A stretch of 11,061 nucleotides of DNA from Synergistaceae bacterium (GTDB lineage: Bacteria; Synergistota; Synergistia; Synergistales; Aminobacteriaceae): the NCBI GenBank assembly GCA_031273365.1, contig JAISSA010000037.1, positions 1 through 11,061 of the forward strand. Direction: 5' to 3'. The translations under genes were made by a program, and so were the position numbers. The notes beneath the pieces were generated by a model. That model was not told the origin of the DNA, searched no databases, and was given only the letters and a program-made list of their open reading frames with translations. How positions within the stretch are numbered: position 1 is the first letter of the stretch; each line of letters opens with the position of its first letter. Shown here piece by piece: positions 1-7,417 of this stretch.

Positions 1-3000
1 TTTATCGGGCTGGAATCCCTGTTCGTCTCCACGGAAAACGCGGACGCCGAGCCCCGCAGCCTTCTCGAGTCGGAAAAAATCTTCGGCTACGACCAGGAGG
101 ACCTGAACCTCACGCTGACGCCGATGGCCCGGAACGGAGAAGAGCCCATCTCCTCGATGGGGGTCGACGTTCCCCCGGCGATTCTCTCGGAGCGGCCGCA
201 GCTTCTGTACAACTACTTCAGGCAGATGTTCGCCCAGGTGACCAACCCGCCGCTGGACGCGCTTCGCGAGGAGATCGTCACGTCGTCGGGCGTGCAGTTC
301 GGCAGCGAGGGAAACATGCTTCGGCCGGGGCCGGAAAATTGCCGCATGATACGCCACACGACCCCGATCCTCTCCGACGACGATCTCTTGAAGCTCCGCA
401 ACATCGACGAAAGGGGCTTCCGCAGCGTCACGCTTCCCATGCTCTTCAGCGCGAGAGTGCAGGGCGGGCTCAAAAAGGCGCTCTCTGACCTCTTCTTCGC
501 GGCCGATATCGCGGTGGAGAGCGGATACAACCTGATCATCCTCTCCGACCGGGGGGCGGACGAGAACCGAATCCCGATTCCGGCCCTGCTGGCGGGGGGC
601 GGGCTGCACCACCACCTGATACGCAACAGGACCCGGCCCAAAGTCAGCATCATCATCGAGTCCGGAGAACCGCGCGAGACGCACCACTTCGCCGCCCTGA
701 TCGGGTACGGCGCGGACGCGGTGAACCCGTGGCTCGCGTACCGGATCGTGGAGGACATGGCGGAGCGGGGCGTCGTCGGTCATGGACCGAACGGCCGGGA
801 TCCGGAGATCGCCCTCAGGAACTGCCGCCGCGCGTTCACGAAGGGCGTCGTGAAGATCATATCGAAGATGGGCATATCGACCGTCCGCAGCTATCAGGGG
901 GCGCAGATTTTCGAGGCGCTGGGCGTGAGCGAGCAGGTCGTCGGCGAGTATTTCACCGGCACGATCACCCGCATCGGGGGAATTACCCTGAAGGAGATCG
1001 AGGCCGAGAGCCGCGCGCGTCACGCGAACGCCTTCGCGCCCGAGAACGTGGACAGGCCTCTCGAGCCGGGCGGGGAGCTGAAGTGGCGAAGCGACACGAC
1101 GGGCGGGCCCGGAAATTCCCCGTCGGGGCGGAATACGGAGTACCACCTGTTCAATCCCGAAAACATCTACTACCTCCGGGAGTCCTGCAGGACCGGCAAC
1201 TACGAGATGTTCAAGAAATTTACCGCCAACGTCGCGAGTCGTTCGGACGTCATGAAAAACATACGCAGCCTGCTGAATATGGTGACGCGGAGCAAGCCCA
1301 TCCCCATCGAGTCGGTGGAGCCGGTCGAGAGCATTGTCAGGCGGTTCAAGACCGGCGCGATGTCCTACGGTTCGATCAGCCCCGAGGCGCATGAGTGCAT
1401 CGCCGTGGCGATGAATCGCCTGCACGGCAAAAGCAACAGCGGCGAGGGCGGGGAGGTTCCGGAGCGCTGGGAGACGCGGGAAAACGGGGACAACGCCTCC
1501 AGCGCCATCAAACAGGTCGCCTCGGCGCGGTTCGGCGTGACGATCGCCTACCTCTCCAGCGCCGTGGAGATTCAGATCAAGATGGCCCAGGGGGCGAAGC
1601 CGGGCGAGGGCGGGCACCTGCCCGGAAGCAAGGTGTACCCATGGATCGCCAGGGCGCGGCACTCGACGCCGGGGGTCGACCTGATATCGCCTCCGCCGCA
1701 CCACGATATCTACTCGATCGAGGACCTGGCCCAGCTGATCCACGACCTGAAGAACGCCAACCGGCACGCGCGCATCAACGTCAAGCTCGTCTCCGAGGCG
1801 GGCATCGGCACGATCGCGGTCGGCGTCGCGAAGGGCCTCGCCGACGTCATCCTGATCAGCGGCAGCGACGGCGGCACCGGCGCGGCGCCCCGAAGCAGCA
1901 TCCGTCACACCGGACTTCCGTGGGAGCTGGGCCTCGCCGAGGCCCACCAGACCTTGCTGCTGAACAATTTCCGCAATCGGGTGAGGCTGGAGGTGGACGG
2001 GAAGCTGCTCACGGGGCGGGACGTCGTGATCGCGGCGCTCCTGGGCGCGGAGGAGTTCGGCTTCGCCACGTCCGTCCTTGTCGTGCTGGGGTGCAACATG
2101 ATGCGCGTCTGCAACCTCGACACCTGTCCCGTGGGCATCGCGACGCAGAACCCCGAGCTTCGGAAAAAATTCCGCGGCCGCCCCGAGTACATGGAGAACT
2201 TCATGCGCTTCCTCGCTCAGGAGGTGCGCGAGTGGATGGCCCTTTTGGGCGTGCGCAGCTTCGACGACCTGATCGGGCACGCCGAGCTGCTGCGCGTCAA
2301 GCACAAAATATACAGCGAGAAGGCGAAAACGATCGACCTGTCGGGGCTGCTCTTCCAGCCCTCTTCGATAGAGAGCAGGGAGGAACGCTACTTCCACTAC
2401 CCGCAGGAACACATGCTGCAAAGGTCGCTGGACAGGAACACGCTGCTGCCCCTCTGTATGCCCGGACTGACCGCGATGAAGAGCGCCCCCGGTTCTCTGC
2501 GAATAACCTCGCGGCTGGCCATCGACAACACGAACCGGACGGTGGGCAGTATGCTCTCCGGGGACATAACGCGCGCGTTTGGGCTCTCCGGGCTCCCCGA
2601 CGACACGGTCCACCTCGTGTTCGACGGCTCGGCGGGGCAGAGCTTCGGCGCTTTTCTCGCGCCCGGAGTGACGCTGGAGCTGCACGGCGAGGCCAACGAC
2701 CACGTCGGCAAGGGGCTCTCGGGCGGAAGGATCGTCATCGTGCCGCCGGAGAAGTTCGCGGTCGACGGGCCCGACGAGGGAAACGTCATCATCGGCAACG
2801 TCGCGCTTTACGGCGCAACGTCGGGCGAGGCCTGGATCCGGGGCGTCGCGGGCGAGCGCTTCTGCGTCCGCAACAGCGGAGCCACCGCCGTGGTCGAGGG
2901 GATCGGCGACCACGGGTGCGAGTACATGACCGGCGGGCTCGTGATCGTCCTCGGGCCCACGGGGAAGAACTTCGGCGCCGGCATGTCGGGGGGCGTCGCG

Positions 3001-3366
3001 TACGTCTTCGACCCGGAGAACAGGCTGGAGGGCAACGCGAACCTCGGGCTCGTCAGTCTGGCGAACCTGAGCGACGAGGACGCCGACGTCCTGAGAAAAA
3101 CCCTGCAGCGCCACCTGTCGTATACCGGCAGCCCGCGGGCCCGGGCGGTGCTGGACGACTTCGACGCGCAGCTCGCCTCGTTCGTGAGAGTCGCTCCATA
3201 TACTTCTCGAAAGGACGCCGCTCAGAGGGCGATTGCGCCGACGCAGGAGGGCGCGATTTTCGACGCGAGGGTCGAGCTCGCCGGGGACCTTAAAATAGAA
3301 GAGCTTTCAAAGATGGAAGAGCTTGCAAAAATGGAAGAGCTTTCCGCGCTCTTAATAAAATCATAA
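1..3366 (+). CDS. gltB: Glutamate synthase large (alpha) subunit, 5'-truncated by the window
   Basis: The frame is open from base 1, so this is the last 1121 residues of a protein usually near 1500. The missing part is the N-terminal class II glutaminase domain; the ATG at 124 is internal. Visible domains, numbered from base 1: the glutamate synthase central domain (about 28-400, with YFRQMFAQVTNPP); the FMN/2-oxoglutarate domain (about 454-800, from MSYGSIS, with SGSDGGTGAAP); the 3Fe-4S cysteines C698, C704 and C709 (C-x5-C-x4-C); and the GXGXG beta-helix (about 876-1005). With GltD and NADPH it converts glutamine plus 2-oxoglutarate into two glutamates in the cytoplasm. gltD follows after 30 bases, so the pair is one operon. 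The C-terminus ends in an unusual repetitive tail. Function is very secure; only the 5' end is unknown. Confidence 0.97.
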   Translation, partial: FIGLESLFVSTENADAEPRSLLESEKIFGYDQEDLNLTLTPMARNGEEPISSMGVDVPPAILSERPQLLYNYFRQMFAQVTNPPLDALREEIVTSSGVQFGSEGNMLRPGPENCRMIRHTTPILSDDDLLKLRNIDERGFRSVTLPMLFSARVQGGLKKALSDLFFAADIAVESGYNLIILSDRGADENRIPIPALLAGGGLHHHLIRNRTRPKVSIIIESGEPRETHHFAALIGYGADAVNPWLAYRIVEDMAERGVVGHGPNGRDPEIALRNCRRAFTKGVVKIISKMGISTVRSYQGAQIFEALGVSEQVVGEYFTGTITRIGGITLKEIEAESRARHANAFAPENVDRPLEPGGELKWRSDTTGGPGNSPSGRNTEYHLFNPENIYYLRESCRTGNYEMFKKFTANVASRSDVMKNIRSLLNMVTRSKPIPIESVEPVESIVRRFKTGAMSYGSISPEAHECIAVAMNRLHGKSNSGEGGEVPERWETRENGDNASSAIKQVASARFGVTIAYLSSAVEIQIKMAQGAKPGEGGHLPGSKVYPWIARARHSTPGVDLISPPPHHDIYSIEDLAQLIHDLKNANRHARINVKLVSEAGIGTIAVGVAKGLADVILISGSDGGTGAAPRSSIRHTGLPWELGLAEAHQTLLLNNFRNRVRLEVDGKLLTGRDVVIAALLGAEEFGFATSVLVVLGCNMMRVCNLDTCPVGIATQNPELRKKFRGRPEYMENFMRFLAQEVREWMALLGVRSFDDLIGHAELLRVKHKIYSEKAKTIDLSGLLFQPSSIESREERYFHYPQEHMLQRSLDRNTLLPLCMPGLTAMKSAPGSLRITSRLAIDNTNRTVGSMLSGDITRAFGLSGLPDDTVHLVFDGSAGQSFGAFLAPGVTLELHGEANDHVGKGLSGGRIVIVPPEKFAVDGPDEGNVIIGNVALYGATSGEAWIRGVAGERFCVRNSGATAVVEGIGDHGCEYMTGGLVIVLGPTGKNFGAGMSGGVAYVFDPENRLEGNANLGLVSLANLSDEDADVLRKTLQRHLSYTGSPRARAVLDDFDAQLASFVRVAPYTSRKDAAQRAIAPTQEGAIFDARVELAGDLKIEELSKMEELAKMEELSALLIKS
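3298..3351 (+). repeat. 18-bp in-frame tandem repeat at the 3' end of gltB
   Basis: Three consecutive 18-base units begin GAAGAGCTT and encode EELSKM, EELAKM and EELSAL. The first two differ at only a few bases and the third is degenerate. The stretch is more A+T-rich than the rest of gltB and lies beyond the GXGXG domain, just before the stop. It looks like a recent duplication in a non-essential tail and would form a short charged helix. Confidence 0.8.
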
Positions 3367-3396
3367 CCGTCGGGGAAGAGACGGGGAGGTGCAGAA

Positions 3397-4881
3397 ATGG
3401 GTAAAATAACCGGTTTTATGGAGTACGAAAGAGTCGACGCGGAATACAGGCCCGTCAGTGAGCGGATTGGCGATTATGCCGACCTGACCGTTCCCCCGGA
3501 CGGGGAGACGATCCTGCGTCAGAGCGCGAGGTGCATGGACTGCGGCGTCGCCTTCTGCCACGCGGGGATCGTCGTGGAGGGCGCGTCGATAGGCTGTCCC
3601 CTCGGCAGCCTGATCCCGGAGATCAACGACCTCGCGTACCGCGGGGACGTCGAGGGCGCATGGGAGCGGATGATCATGAGGCATCCCTTCCCGGAGTTCA
3701 CGTCCAGAGTCTGTCCGGCGCTCTGCGAGGGGTCATGCACCCTGGGCGAACACGAGCCCGCCGTGACGATAAGGAACATCGAGCGATACGTCGTCGACGC
3801 CATGCTGGAGAGCGGCAAAATTCGCCCTCGCCCGCCGCGGGGCCGCACCGGAAGGCGGGTCGCGGTGGTCGGCTCCGGCCCGTCGGGGCTGGCCTGCGCC
3901 GACACGCTGAATCGCCTGGGCAACCAGGTCACGGTCTTCGAGCGGTCCGACCGGCCCGGAGGGCTTCTGACCTGGGGCATTCCGAACATGAAGCTCGAAA
4001 AAACTCTCGTCGACAACCGCGTCCGCATCATGACCGAGGAAAACGTGACGTTTGTCCTGAACGCGGAGGTTGGGCTCGACGTCCCGGTCATCCGCCTGAT
4101 GAACGAATTCGACGCGATCGTGCTCTGCTGCGGCGCGACGAACGAGCGGAGGCTCGACGTGCCGGGAAGCGACCTGAAGGGCGTCCACACGGCGCTGGAA
4201 TATCTGTCCGCCTCGACGCGGCGTCTTCTGGACCCGGGCGCGAGGAACGAGTCGTCGCTCGACGCGCGCGGCAAAAAGGTCGTGATCGTGGGCGGAGGCG
4301 ACACCGGAACGGACTGCGTCGGCACCGCGATCCGTCAGGGGGCCGGGAGCGTGGTTCAGCTCGAAATTCTTCCTCCCCCTCCGGAGTCCCGCGCGGAGGG
4401 AAATCCGTGGCCCCTGTGGCCCCGGGTCCTGCGCACCGATTACGCCCATCACGAGGCGCGCGAGCTGTTCGGAGAGGACCCGAGGCGATTTTCCACCACC
4501 CTGCAGGAAATACATGGAGCGCGGAACAATGGAGAAAAGGTGTCTTCCGTGACGGCGGTGGAGGTCGAGTGGGTCGCGTCGGGAAGGGGAATGACCCCCC
4601 GCCCTCTGCCTGGCACGGAGTTCGAGATGGAGGCCGATCTGGTGCTCTCCGCCATGGGTTTTGTCGGCCCCGAAAGAACCCTGATCGACCAGTTGCAGCT
4701 GGAGGTCGACGGACGCGGCAACGTTCTGGCGAAATACGACGACTACAAGAGCAGCCTTCTGACGGTATTCGTCGCCGGCGACATGCGCCGGGGTCCCAGC
4801 CTCGTCGTCCAGGCGCTGATGGAGGGAAGAAACGTCGCCATCGCCTGCGACAGGTACCTGAAGGAGAGGAAGGCGGGCTGA
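3397..4881 (+). CDS. gltD: Glutamate synthase small (beta) subunit, NADPH-oxidising
   Basis: Complete at 494 residues, the normal size for GltD. The ATG follows GGGGAGGT by seven bases. The N-terminal Fe-S domain carries C46, C49, C54 and C67, then C106, C110 and C114 in VCPALCEGSC, the family cysteine pattern. An FAD-binding Rossmann motif GSGPSG lies at 159-164. A second dinucleotide motif GGGDTG at 299-304 would bind NADPH. The C-terminal FVAGDMRRGPSLVVQA is the usual second FAD contact. The protein takes electrons from NADPH and passes them through FAD and Fe-S clusters to the FMN of GltB. It sits 30 bases behind gltB and must be cotranscribed with it. No terminator is visible after its stop; the next promoter begins two bases later. 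Related Fe-S/FAD oxidoreductases (NfnB, PreT) share these motifs, but the gltB neighbour settles the call. Confidence 0.96.
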   Translation: MGKITGFMEYERVDAEYRPVSERIGDYADLTVPPDGETILRQSARCMDCGVAFCHAGIVVEGASIGCPLGSLIPEINDLAYRGDVEGAWERMIMRHPFPEFTSRVCPALCEGSCTLGEHEPAVTIRNIERYVVDAMLESGKIRPRPPRGRTGRRVAVVGSGPSGLACADTLNRLGNQVTVFERSDRPGGLLTWGIPNMKLEKTLVDNRVRIMTEENVTFVLNAEVGLDVPVIRLMNEFDAIVLCCGATNERRLDVPGSDLKGVHTALEYLSASTRRLLDPGARNESSLDARGKKVVIVGGGDTGTDCVGTAIRQGAGSVVQLEILPPPPESRAEGNPWPLWPRVLRTDYAHHEARELFGEDPRRFSTTLQEIHGARNNGEKVSSVTAVEVEWVASGRGMTPRPLPGTEFEMEADLVLSAMGFVGPERTLIDQLQLEVDGRGNVLAKYDDYKSSLLTVFVAGDMRRGPSLVVQALMEGRNVAIACDRYLKERKAG

Positions 4882-4882
4882 T

Positions 4883-4914
4883 TTGACAGGGGACATGGGC
4901 CACACGTGTATAAT
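4883..4914 (+). promoter_or_regulatory. Putative sigma-70-type promoter for the Rpn-like gene
   Basis: A consensus TTGACA (4883-4888) and a consensus TATAAT (4909-4914) stand in the 56-base gap behind gltD. The spacer is 20 bases, longer than the usual 17, so both hexamers are perfect but the geometry is poor and the promoter may be weak. No extended -10 TGn is present. The downstream Shine-Dalgarno AGGAGGT at 4924-4930 would leave a very short leader. Confidence 0.6.
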
Positions 4915-4937
4915 GAACGTCTCAGGAGGTGATCGCC

Positions 4938-5921
4938 ATGACCGGGGCGGACATGACGAACGATAAGCCCGGCGATATGGGAATGCCGGCTGACGGCACG
5001 GAGGAAACGAATCGTTTTGACCACGATGGACTTTGGAAAGACCTGATCAAACGTTTCTTTTATCCTTTGCTCAGGAGAGCGCTGCCGGAGCTTTACGAGG
5101 ACGCGGACAGGGACGTCGAGCCGCGATTTCTCGACAAGGAGTTCCGGGACGTTCTGAACACCGCGGACCCCAAAATTCATACCAGCCCGCATTTTGCAGA
5201 CTACGTGCTGGAAGTGCCCCTGAAAAACGGAGGCACGGAGTGGGTTATTCTGCATATCGAAATTCAGGGACGCGGAGGCGACAGCCTCGAGGTGAGAATG
5301 TGCATCTACAGGTCTCTGGTTTTCGCCCATTACCGGAGGGAACCCGTAGCGCTCGCGATCATCACGGACAGGCGTTCGCCAGAGGAGCCCCTGTATTATT
5401 CGCATAATCGCTATGGAACGGAGAGCGTTTACAGGTATAATAGCCTTGTGCTGTCGGAACTCGACGATGCCGAACTGACGACGAGCGACAACCCGATGGA
5501 CCTCGCTCTCTACGCCGCGAAATGCGCGCTGCGGAGCAGGAAGCAAGAACTCCGGAAATACAACTACCTGCGCAATCTGCTGGAGATACTCGGGGTACGG
5601 GGCTGGAGCAGGAACGACAAGCGGGATCTGCTGCTGTTCATCGAGCGAATGCTCTATCTGGAGGACAAAAAGCTGGAAGCGCTGTATACAGCATACCGAA
5701 GCCAACTGACCGGGGAGGGGAAAATTGTGTTTATACCGATGGGAGAGAGAGAACTGGCCAAAGAAATCAAACAGAGCGGTATTGAAGAAGGCATGGAAAA
5801 AGGCATGGAAAAAGGCAAGCTCGAAATGGCGCGTAATTTGCTTGCGGATGGGGTATCGCCGGACATTATCGCAAGAAGCGCTGGGTTGCCTCCGGAGCAA
5901 ATCAGGAGCCTGATAAACTGA
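4938..5921 (+). CDS. Rpn family recombination-promoting nuclease / PD-(D/E)XK nuclease-like protein
   Basis: 327 residues from the ATG at 4938, chosen because AGGAGGT ends seven bases upstream; the in-frame GTG at 4929 overlaps that site. The N-terminal part has the layout of the Rpn / TIGR01784 'putative transposase' family: a DHDGLWKDLIKRFF-type opening (28-41), then D88 in HFADYVLEV and E108-x-Q110 in LHIEIQG, the probable PD-(D/E)XK active-site residues. A basic helical region follows, and the C-terminus is the family's typical GMEKGMEKGKLEMA plus a short 'DGVSPDIIARSAGLPPEQI' recognition-helix-like end. Family knowledge: Rpn proteins are DNA endonucleases that promote RecA-independent recombination, and some act in phage defence. 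The gene stands alone between gltD and rpsF with its own promoter and terminator, as expected of an accessory gene. Family is fairly sure; target and role here are unknown. Confidence 0.85.
   Translation: MTGADMTNDKPGDMGMPADGTEETNRFDHDGLWKDLIKRFFYPLLRRALPELYEDADRDVEPRFLDKEFRDVLNTADPKIHTSPHFADYVLEVPLKNGGTEWVILHIEIQGRGGDSLEVRMCIYRSLVFAHYRREPVALAIITDRRSPEEPLYYSHNRYGTESVYRYNSLVLSELDDAELTTSDNPMDLALYAAKCALRSRKQELRKYNYLRNLLEILGVRGWSRNDKRDLLLFIERMLYLEDKKLEALYTAYRSQLTGEGKIVFIPMGERELAKEIKQSGIEEGMEKGMEKGKLEMARNLLADGVSPDIIARSAGLPPEQIRSLIN
5727..5921 (+). CDS. Candidate internal-start C-terminal product of the Rpn-like gene (possible RpnS-type antitoxin)
   Basis: Inside the Rpn-like gene the run GGGGAGGGG (5712-5720) contains GGAGG at 5714-5718, followed eight bases later by an in-frame GTG at 5727. 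Initiation there would give a 64-residue protein holding only the C-terminal part: the LAKEIKQ helix, the GMEKG repeats and the SPDIIARSAGLPPEQI end. Known family biology: in Escherichia coli, rpn genes encode a short C-terminal product from an internal start that inhibits the full-length toxic nuclease. The sequence shows a ribosome site and start of good quality at a comparable place; that it is used, and that it neutralises the nuclease, is inference. The next in-frame ATG (5739) is too far from the same site to be favoured. Confidence 0.42.
   Translation: MFIPMGERELAKEIKQSGIEEGMEKGMEKGKLEMARNLLADGVSPDIIARSAGLPPEQIRSLIN
5790..5813 (+). repeat. 12-bp tandem repeat in the Rpn-like gene (GMEK units)
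   Basis: Two identical copies of GGCATGGAAAAA stand in tandem and encode GMEKGMEK, with a partial third unit starting GGCAAG. Copy number changes would stay in frame and alter helix length only. Such (E/K)G-rich repeats are common in this family's C-terminal region. Confidence 0.8.
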
Positions 5922-5943
5922 CCCGCTCTTCTTTGCCCGGTGC

Positions 5944-5969
5944 CCCCGTCTCTGACGGGGTTTTTCTTT
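5944..5969 (+). terminator. Intrinsic terminator of the Rpn-like gene
   Basis: CCCCGTC (5944-5950) pairs perfectly with GACGGGG (5954-5960) across a TCT loop, and TTTTTCTTT follows at once. It lies 23 bases after the Rpn stop codon and isolates that gene from the rpsF operon. Confidence 0.9.
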
Positions 5970-6103
5970 GACCTGAAGCGATTCCCGCCGTAAGCGTTCG
6001 GGCTCAGGGAGGCGAAATCCGCTCGCACCTGGGGCTCGGAGTCTGCTCTTTTCTCCAAATGTACCTCGTGTCTTATCTCCAATCTGACAGGGTGAATTCG
6101 TTC
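5970..6103. other. Spacer between the Rpn terminator and the rpsF promoter, no feature recognised
   Basis: No convincing reading frame, tRNA or hairpin with a U-tract is seen here on either strand. Part of the stretch is open on the minus strand, but that frame runs antisense into the Rpn-like gene and lacks a ribosome site. Confidence 0.5.
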
Positions 6104-6132
6104 TTGTTCGAAAGGAGATGATCGTATATAAT
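6104..6132 (+). promoter_or_regulatory. Putative sigma-70-type promoter of the rpsF operon
   Basis: A TTGTTC -35 element (6104-6109) and a perfect TATAAT (6127-6132) are separated by the optimal 17 bases. Transcription would start near 6139, leaving a leader of roughly 60 bases before rpsF that holds the hairpin at 6148-6186. This is the only good promoter seen ahead of the ribosomal protein genes. Confidence 0.75.
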
Positions 6133-6147
6133 CAAGTTTCGTTTCTG

Positions 6148-6186
6148 CCCTGCCTCTTTTGGAAAAGAGGCCATCAGACCACAGGG
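6148..6186 (+). promoter_or_regulatory. Leader hairpin of rpsF, candidate S6:S18 autoregulatory site
   Basis: CCCTG (6148-6152) pairs with CAGGG (6182-6186), and directly inside it CCTCTT (6153-6158) pairs with AAGAGG (6165-6170). The two stems stack with an 11-base bulge (6171-6181, CCATCAGACCA) on the 3' side only. The outer 3' strand abuts the rpsF Shine-Dalgarno AGGAGGTG (6187-6194), so a protein holding the stem closed would block initiation. A bulged stem in the rpsF leader bound by the S6:S18 complex is known from many bacteria, and both genes are in this operon. I do not see the CCG trinucleotide I recall as conserved in that bulge, so the match is structural and positional only. Confidence 0.45.
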
Positions 6187-6200
6187 AGGAGGTGTAAGAC

Positions 6201-6482
6201 GTGCGACATTACGAAATGCTGGCTCTTTTGAGCGCTGATCTCGAAGAGCCGAAGGAAGAAGTCGAAAAGATCGAAGAAGTCGTGCGTAATCTTGGCGGGA
6301 CCGTCGTCAAAACCGATGTCTGGGGGAAAAAGCGGCTGGCTTATCCTATCCGGAAGAAGAATGAAGGCGTTTATGTGCTCTTCAATTTCGATCTGGAGCC
6401 GGCGCAGACGTTCGAGCTGAGACGCGTGCTCGGTTTGCGCGCCAATATTTATCGCCAGATAATTATCCTGCTGGATGAGTAG
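6201..6482 (+). CDS. rpsF: 30S ribosomal protein S6
   Basis: 93 residues, the size of S6 proteins without a C-terminal extension. The start is GTG at 6201, six bases after AGGAGGTG; the following MRHYEMLALL matches the usual S6 beginning (M-R-x-Y-E). Internal landmarks are the GGTVVKTDVWGKKRLAYPI segment with its G-KK-LAY core, and the C-terminal RANIYRQIIILLDE. S6 binds S18 and sits on the platform of the small ribosomal subunit. It is first in an operon with ssb (14 bases on) and rpsR, driven by the promoter at 6104-6132 and possibly controlled through the leader hairpin. Confidence 0.97.
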   Translation: MRHYEMLALLSADLEEPKEEVEKIEEVVRNLGGTVVKTDVWGKKRLAYPIRKKNEGVYVLFNFDLEPAQTFELRRVLGLRANIYRQIIILLDE

Positions 6483-6496
6483 AGGAGAGAACTGCG

Positions 6497-7045
6497 ATGG
6501 CCAGAGGTTTTAACAAAGTCATTCTTATGGGTAACCTCGCCCGTGACCCCGAGGTCCGCTACACGGTGGACAAAAAGGCGTGGGTTCGTTTCACTGTCGC
6601 GGTCGGTTACAGCTGGAAGGACAAAAACGGAGAGTATCAGAACAGCGCGGATTTTATTCCCGTCGTCGTGTGGGGGAGCTCTCTGGCGGAGCGCTGCGGA
6701 CGTTACCTGAAAAAGGGAAGCGCGGTCCTCGTCGAGGGGAGAATCAAGGTAAGCAGTTTCGAGGCGAAGGATGGAAGCGGCAAACGATTCATGACGGACG
6801 TCGTAGCGACGGAGGTCATGTTCGTGGGGCCCAAAAGGACCGCCGAGGCCGACGAGTTTTCCGGCGGCCCCCCGGGCGAGAGCGCCCCGGTCGAAAGCGG
6901 GGGAGGCTCGTTCCCGTCCTTCGGCGAAGACGCCAATTTTGGCAAAAGTATACGGGAAAAGGGCTTCGGCAACATGGATTTCCCCATGGATTTTTCCGAG
7001 CTGGGGGACAGCGACGATGGGCCCGAGGCCGAAATTCCCTTTTAG
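6497..7045 (+). CDS. ssb: Single-stranded DNA-binding protein
   Basis: 182 residues. The OB-fold covers about 1-113: FNKVILMGNLARDPEVRYT at the start, then WKDKNGEYQ and ADFIPVVVWG, then GSAVLVEGRIKV. A disordered Gly/Pro/Ser linker follows. The acidic tail DSDDGPEAEIPF ends in the IPF tip that SSB uses to recruit replication and repair partners. A GAGGAGAG site lies just upstream of the ATG. It coats single-stranded DNA at replication forks and repair sites. Its place between rpsF and rpsR is the standard bacterial order, separated from them by only 14 and 21 bases. Confidence 0.97.
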   Translation: MARGFNKVILMGNLARDPEVRYTVDKKAWVRFTVAVGYSWKDKNGEYQNSADFIPVVVWGSSLAERCGRYLKKGSAVLVEGRIKVSSFEAKDGSGKRFMTDVVATEVMFVGPKRTAEADEFSGGPPGESAPVESGGGSFPSFGEDANFGKSIREKGFGNMDFPMDFSELGDSDDGPEAEIPF

Positions 7046-7066
7046 TTTTTTGAGGAGGCTGGAAGA

Positions 7067-7354
7067 ATGAACGGTGAAGGCAGACCCGCCGGGGGCGGCA
7101 GTACCGGAGGAGCCCCGCGCGGAGGGATGCGTCGGGGAGGTCCCAGGCGTCGTCCGAAATTTTGCTATTATTGTGTGGAAAAACAGGAAAAAGTCGATTA
7201 TAAAGATGTCCTGAAGCTGGGCAAATACGTCAGCGAGCGCGGGAAGATCATTCCCCGCCGCGTGACGGGAAACTGCGCGAAACATCAAAGACTCCTGACG
7301 GAAGCGATCAAAAGAGCGCGTTACATGGCGTTGCTTTCGTACTCTCTCGACTGA
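7067..7354 (+). CDS. rpsR: 30S ribosomal protein S18, zinc-ligand (C+) form
   Basis: 95 residues; ATG preceded by GAGGAGG with an eight-base gap. The conserved core runs from KFCYYC through the DYKDVLKLGKYVSERGKI segment to the GNCAKHQRLLTEAIKRARYMAL region. Cys33, Cys36, Cys70 and His73 form a complete set of zinc ligands, the so-called C+ form of S18, rather than the zinc-independent form. Residues 1-29 are a Gly/Arg-rich, probably disordered extension, somewhat long for the family. S18 pairs with S6 on the small-subunit platform, which explains the shared operon. A terminator follows 32 bases after the stop. Confidence 0.97.
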   Translation: MNGEGRPAGGGSTGGAPRGGMRRGGPRRRPKFCYYCVEKQEKVDYKDVLKLGKYVSERGKIIPRRVTGNCAKHQRLLTEAIKRARYMALLSYSLD

Positions 7355-7386
7355 GTCGGAGCGGGTTACGGAGGGGCTGCGAACGG

Positions 7387-7417
7387 GGGAGAAGCCGATG
7401 GGCGTCTCCCTTTTTTC
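7387..7417 (+). terminator. Intrinsic terminator/attenuator between rpsR and the DUF2232 gene
   Basis: GGGAGA (7387-7392) pairs with TCTCCC (7405-7410). Inside, after an A-G mismatch, GCC (7394-7396) pairs with GGC (7401-7403) around a GATG loop. TTTTTTCTT follows directly. Only three bases separate the end of this tract from the next gene's Shine-Dalgarno (about 7421-7428), so no promoter fits between them. Downstream genes must rely on readthrough or on a promoter inside rpsR. Confidence 0.85.

Noticed and set aside
729..3293. Long plus-strand frames overlapping gltB (729-1394 and 1395-3293)
   Set aside because: Arg/Gly/Pro-rich shadow translations in a second frame of a G+C-rich gene; the gltB frame carries all conserved domains.
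3733..4905. 390-codon minus-strand frame antisense to gltD, and a second one at 4088-4903
   Set aside because: Low-complexity, Arg/His-rich mirror frames with no recognisable domain; gltD is certain on the other strand.
4743..5900. 385-codon minus-strand frame antisense to the Rpn-like gene
   Set aside because: No ribosome site or domain; the plus strand has promoter, Shine-Dalgarno, family motifs and terminator.
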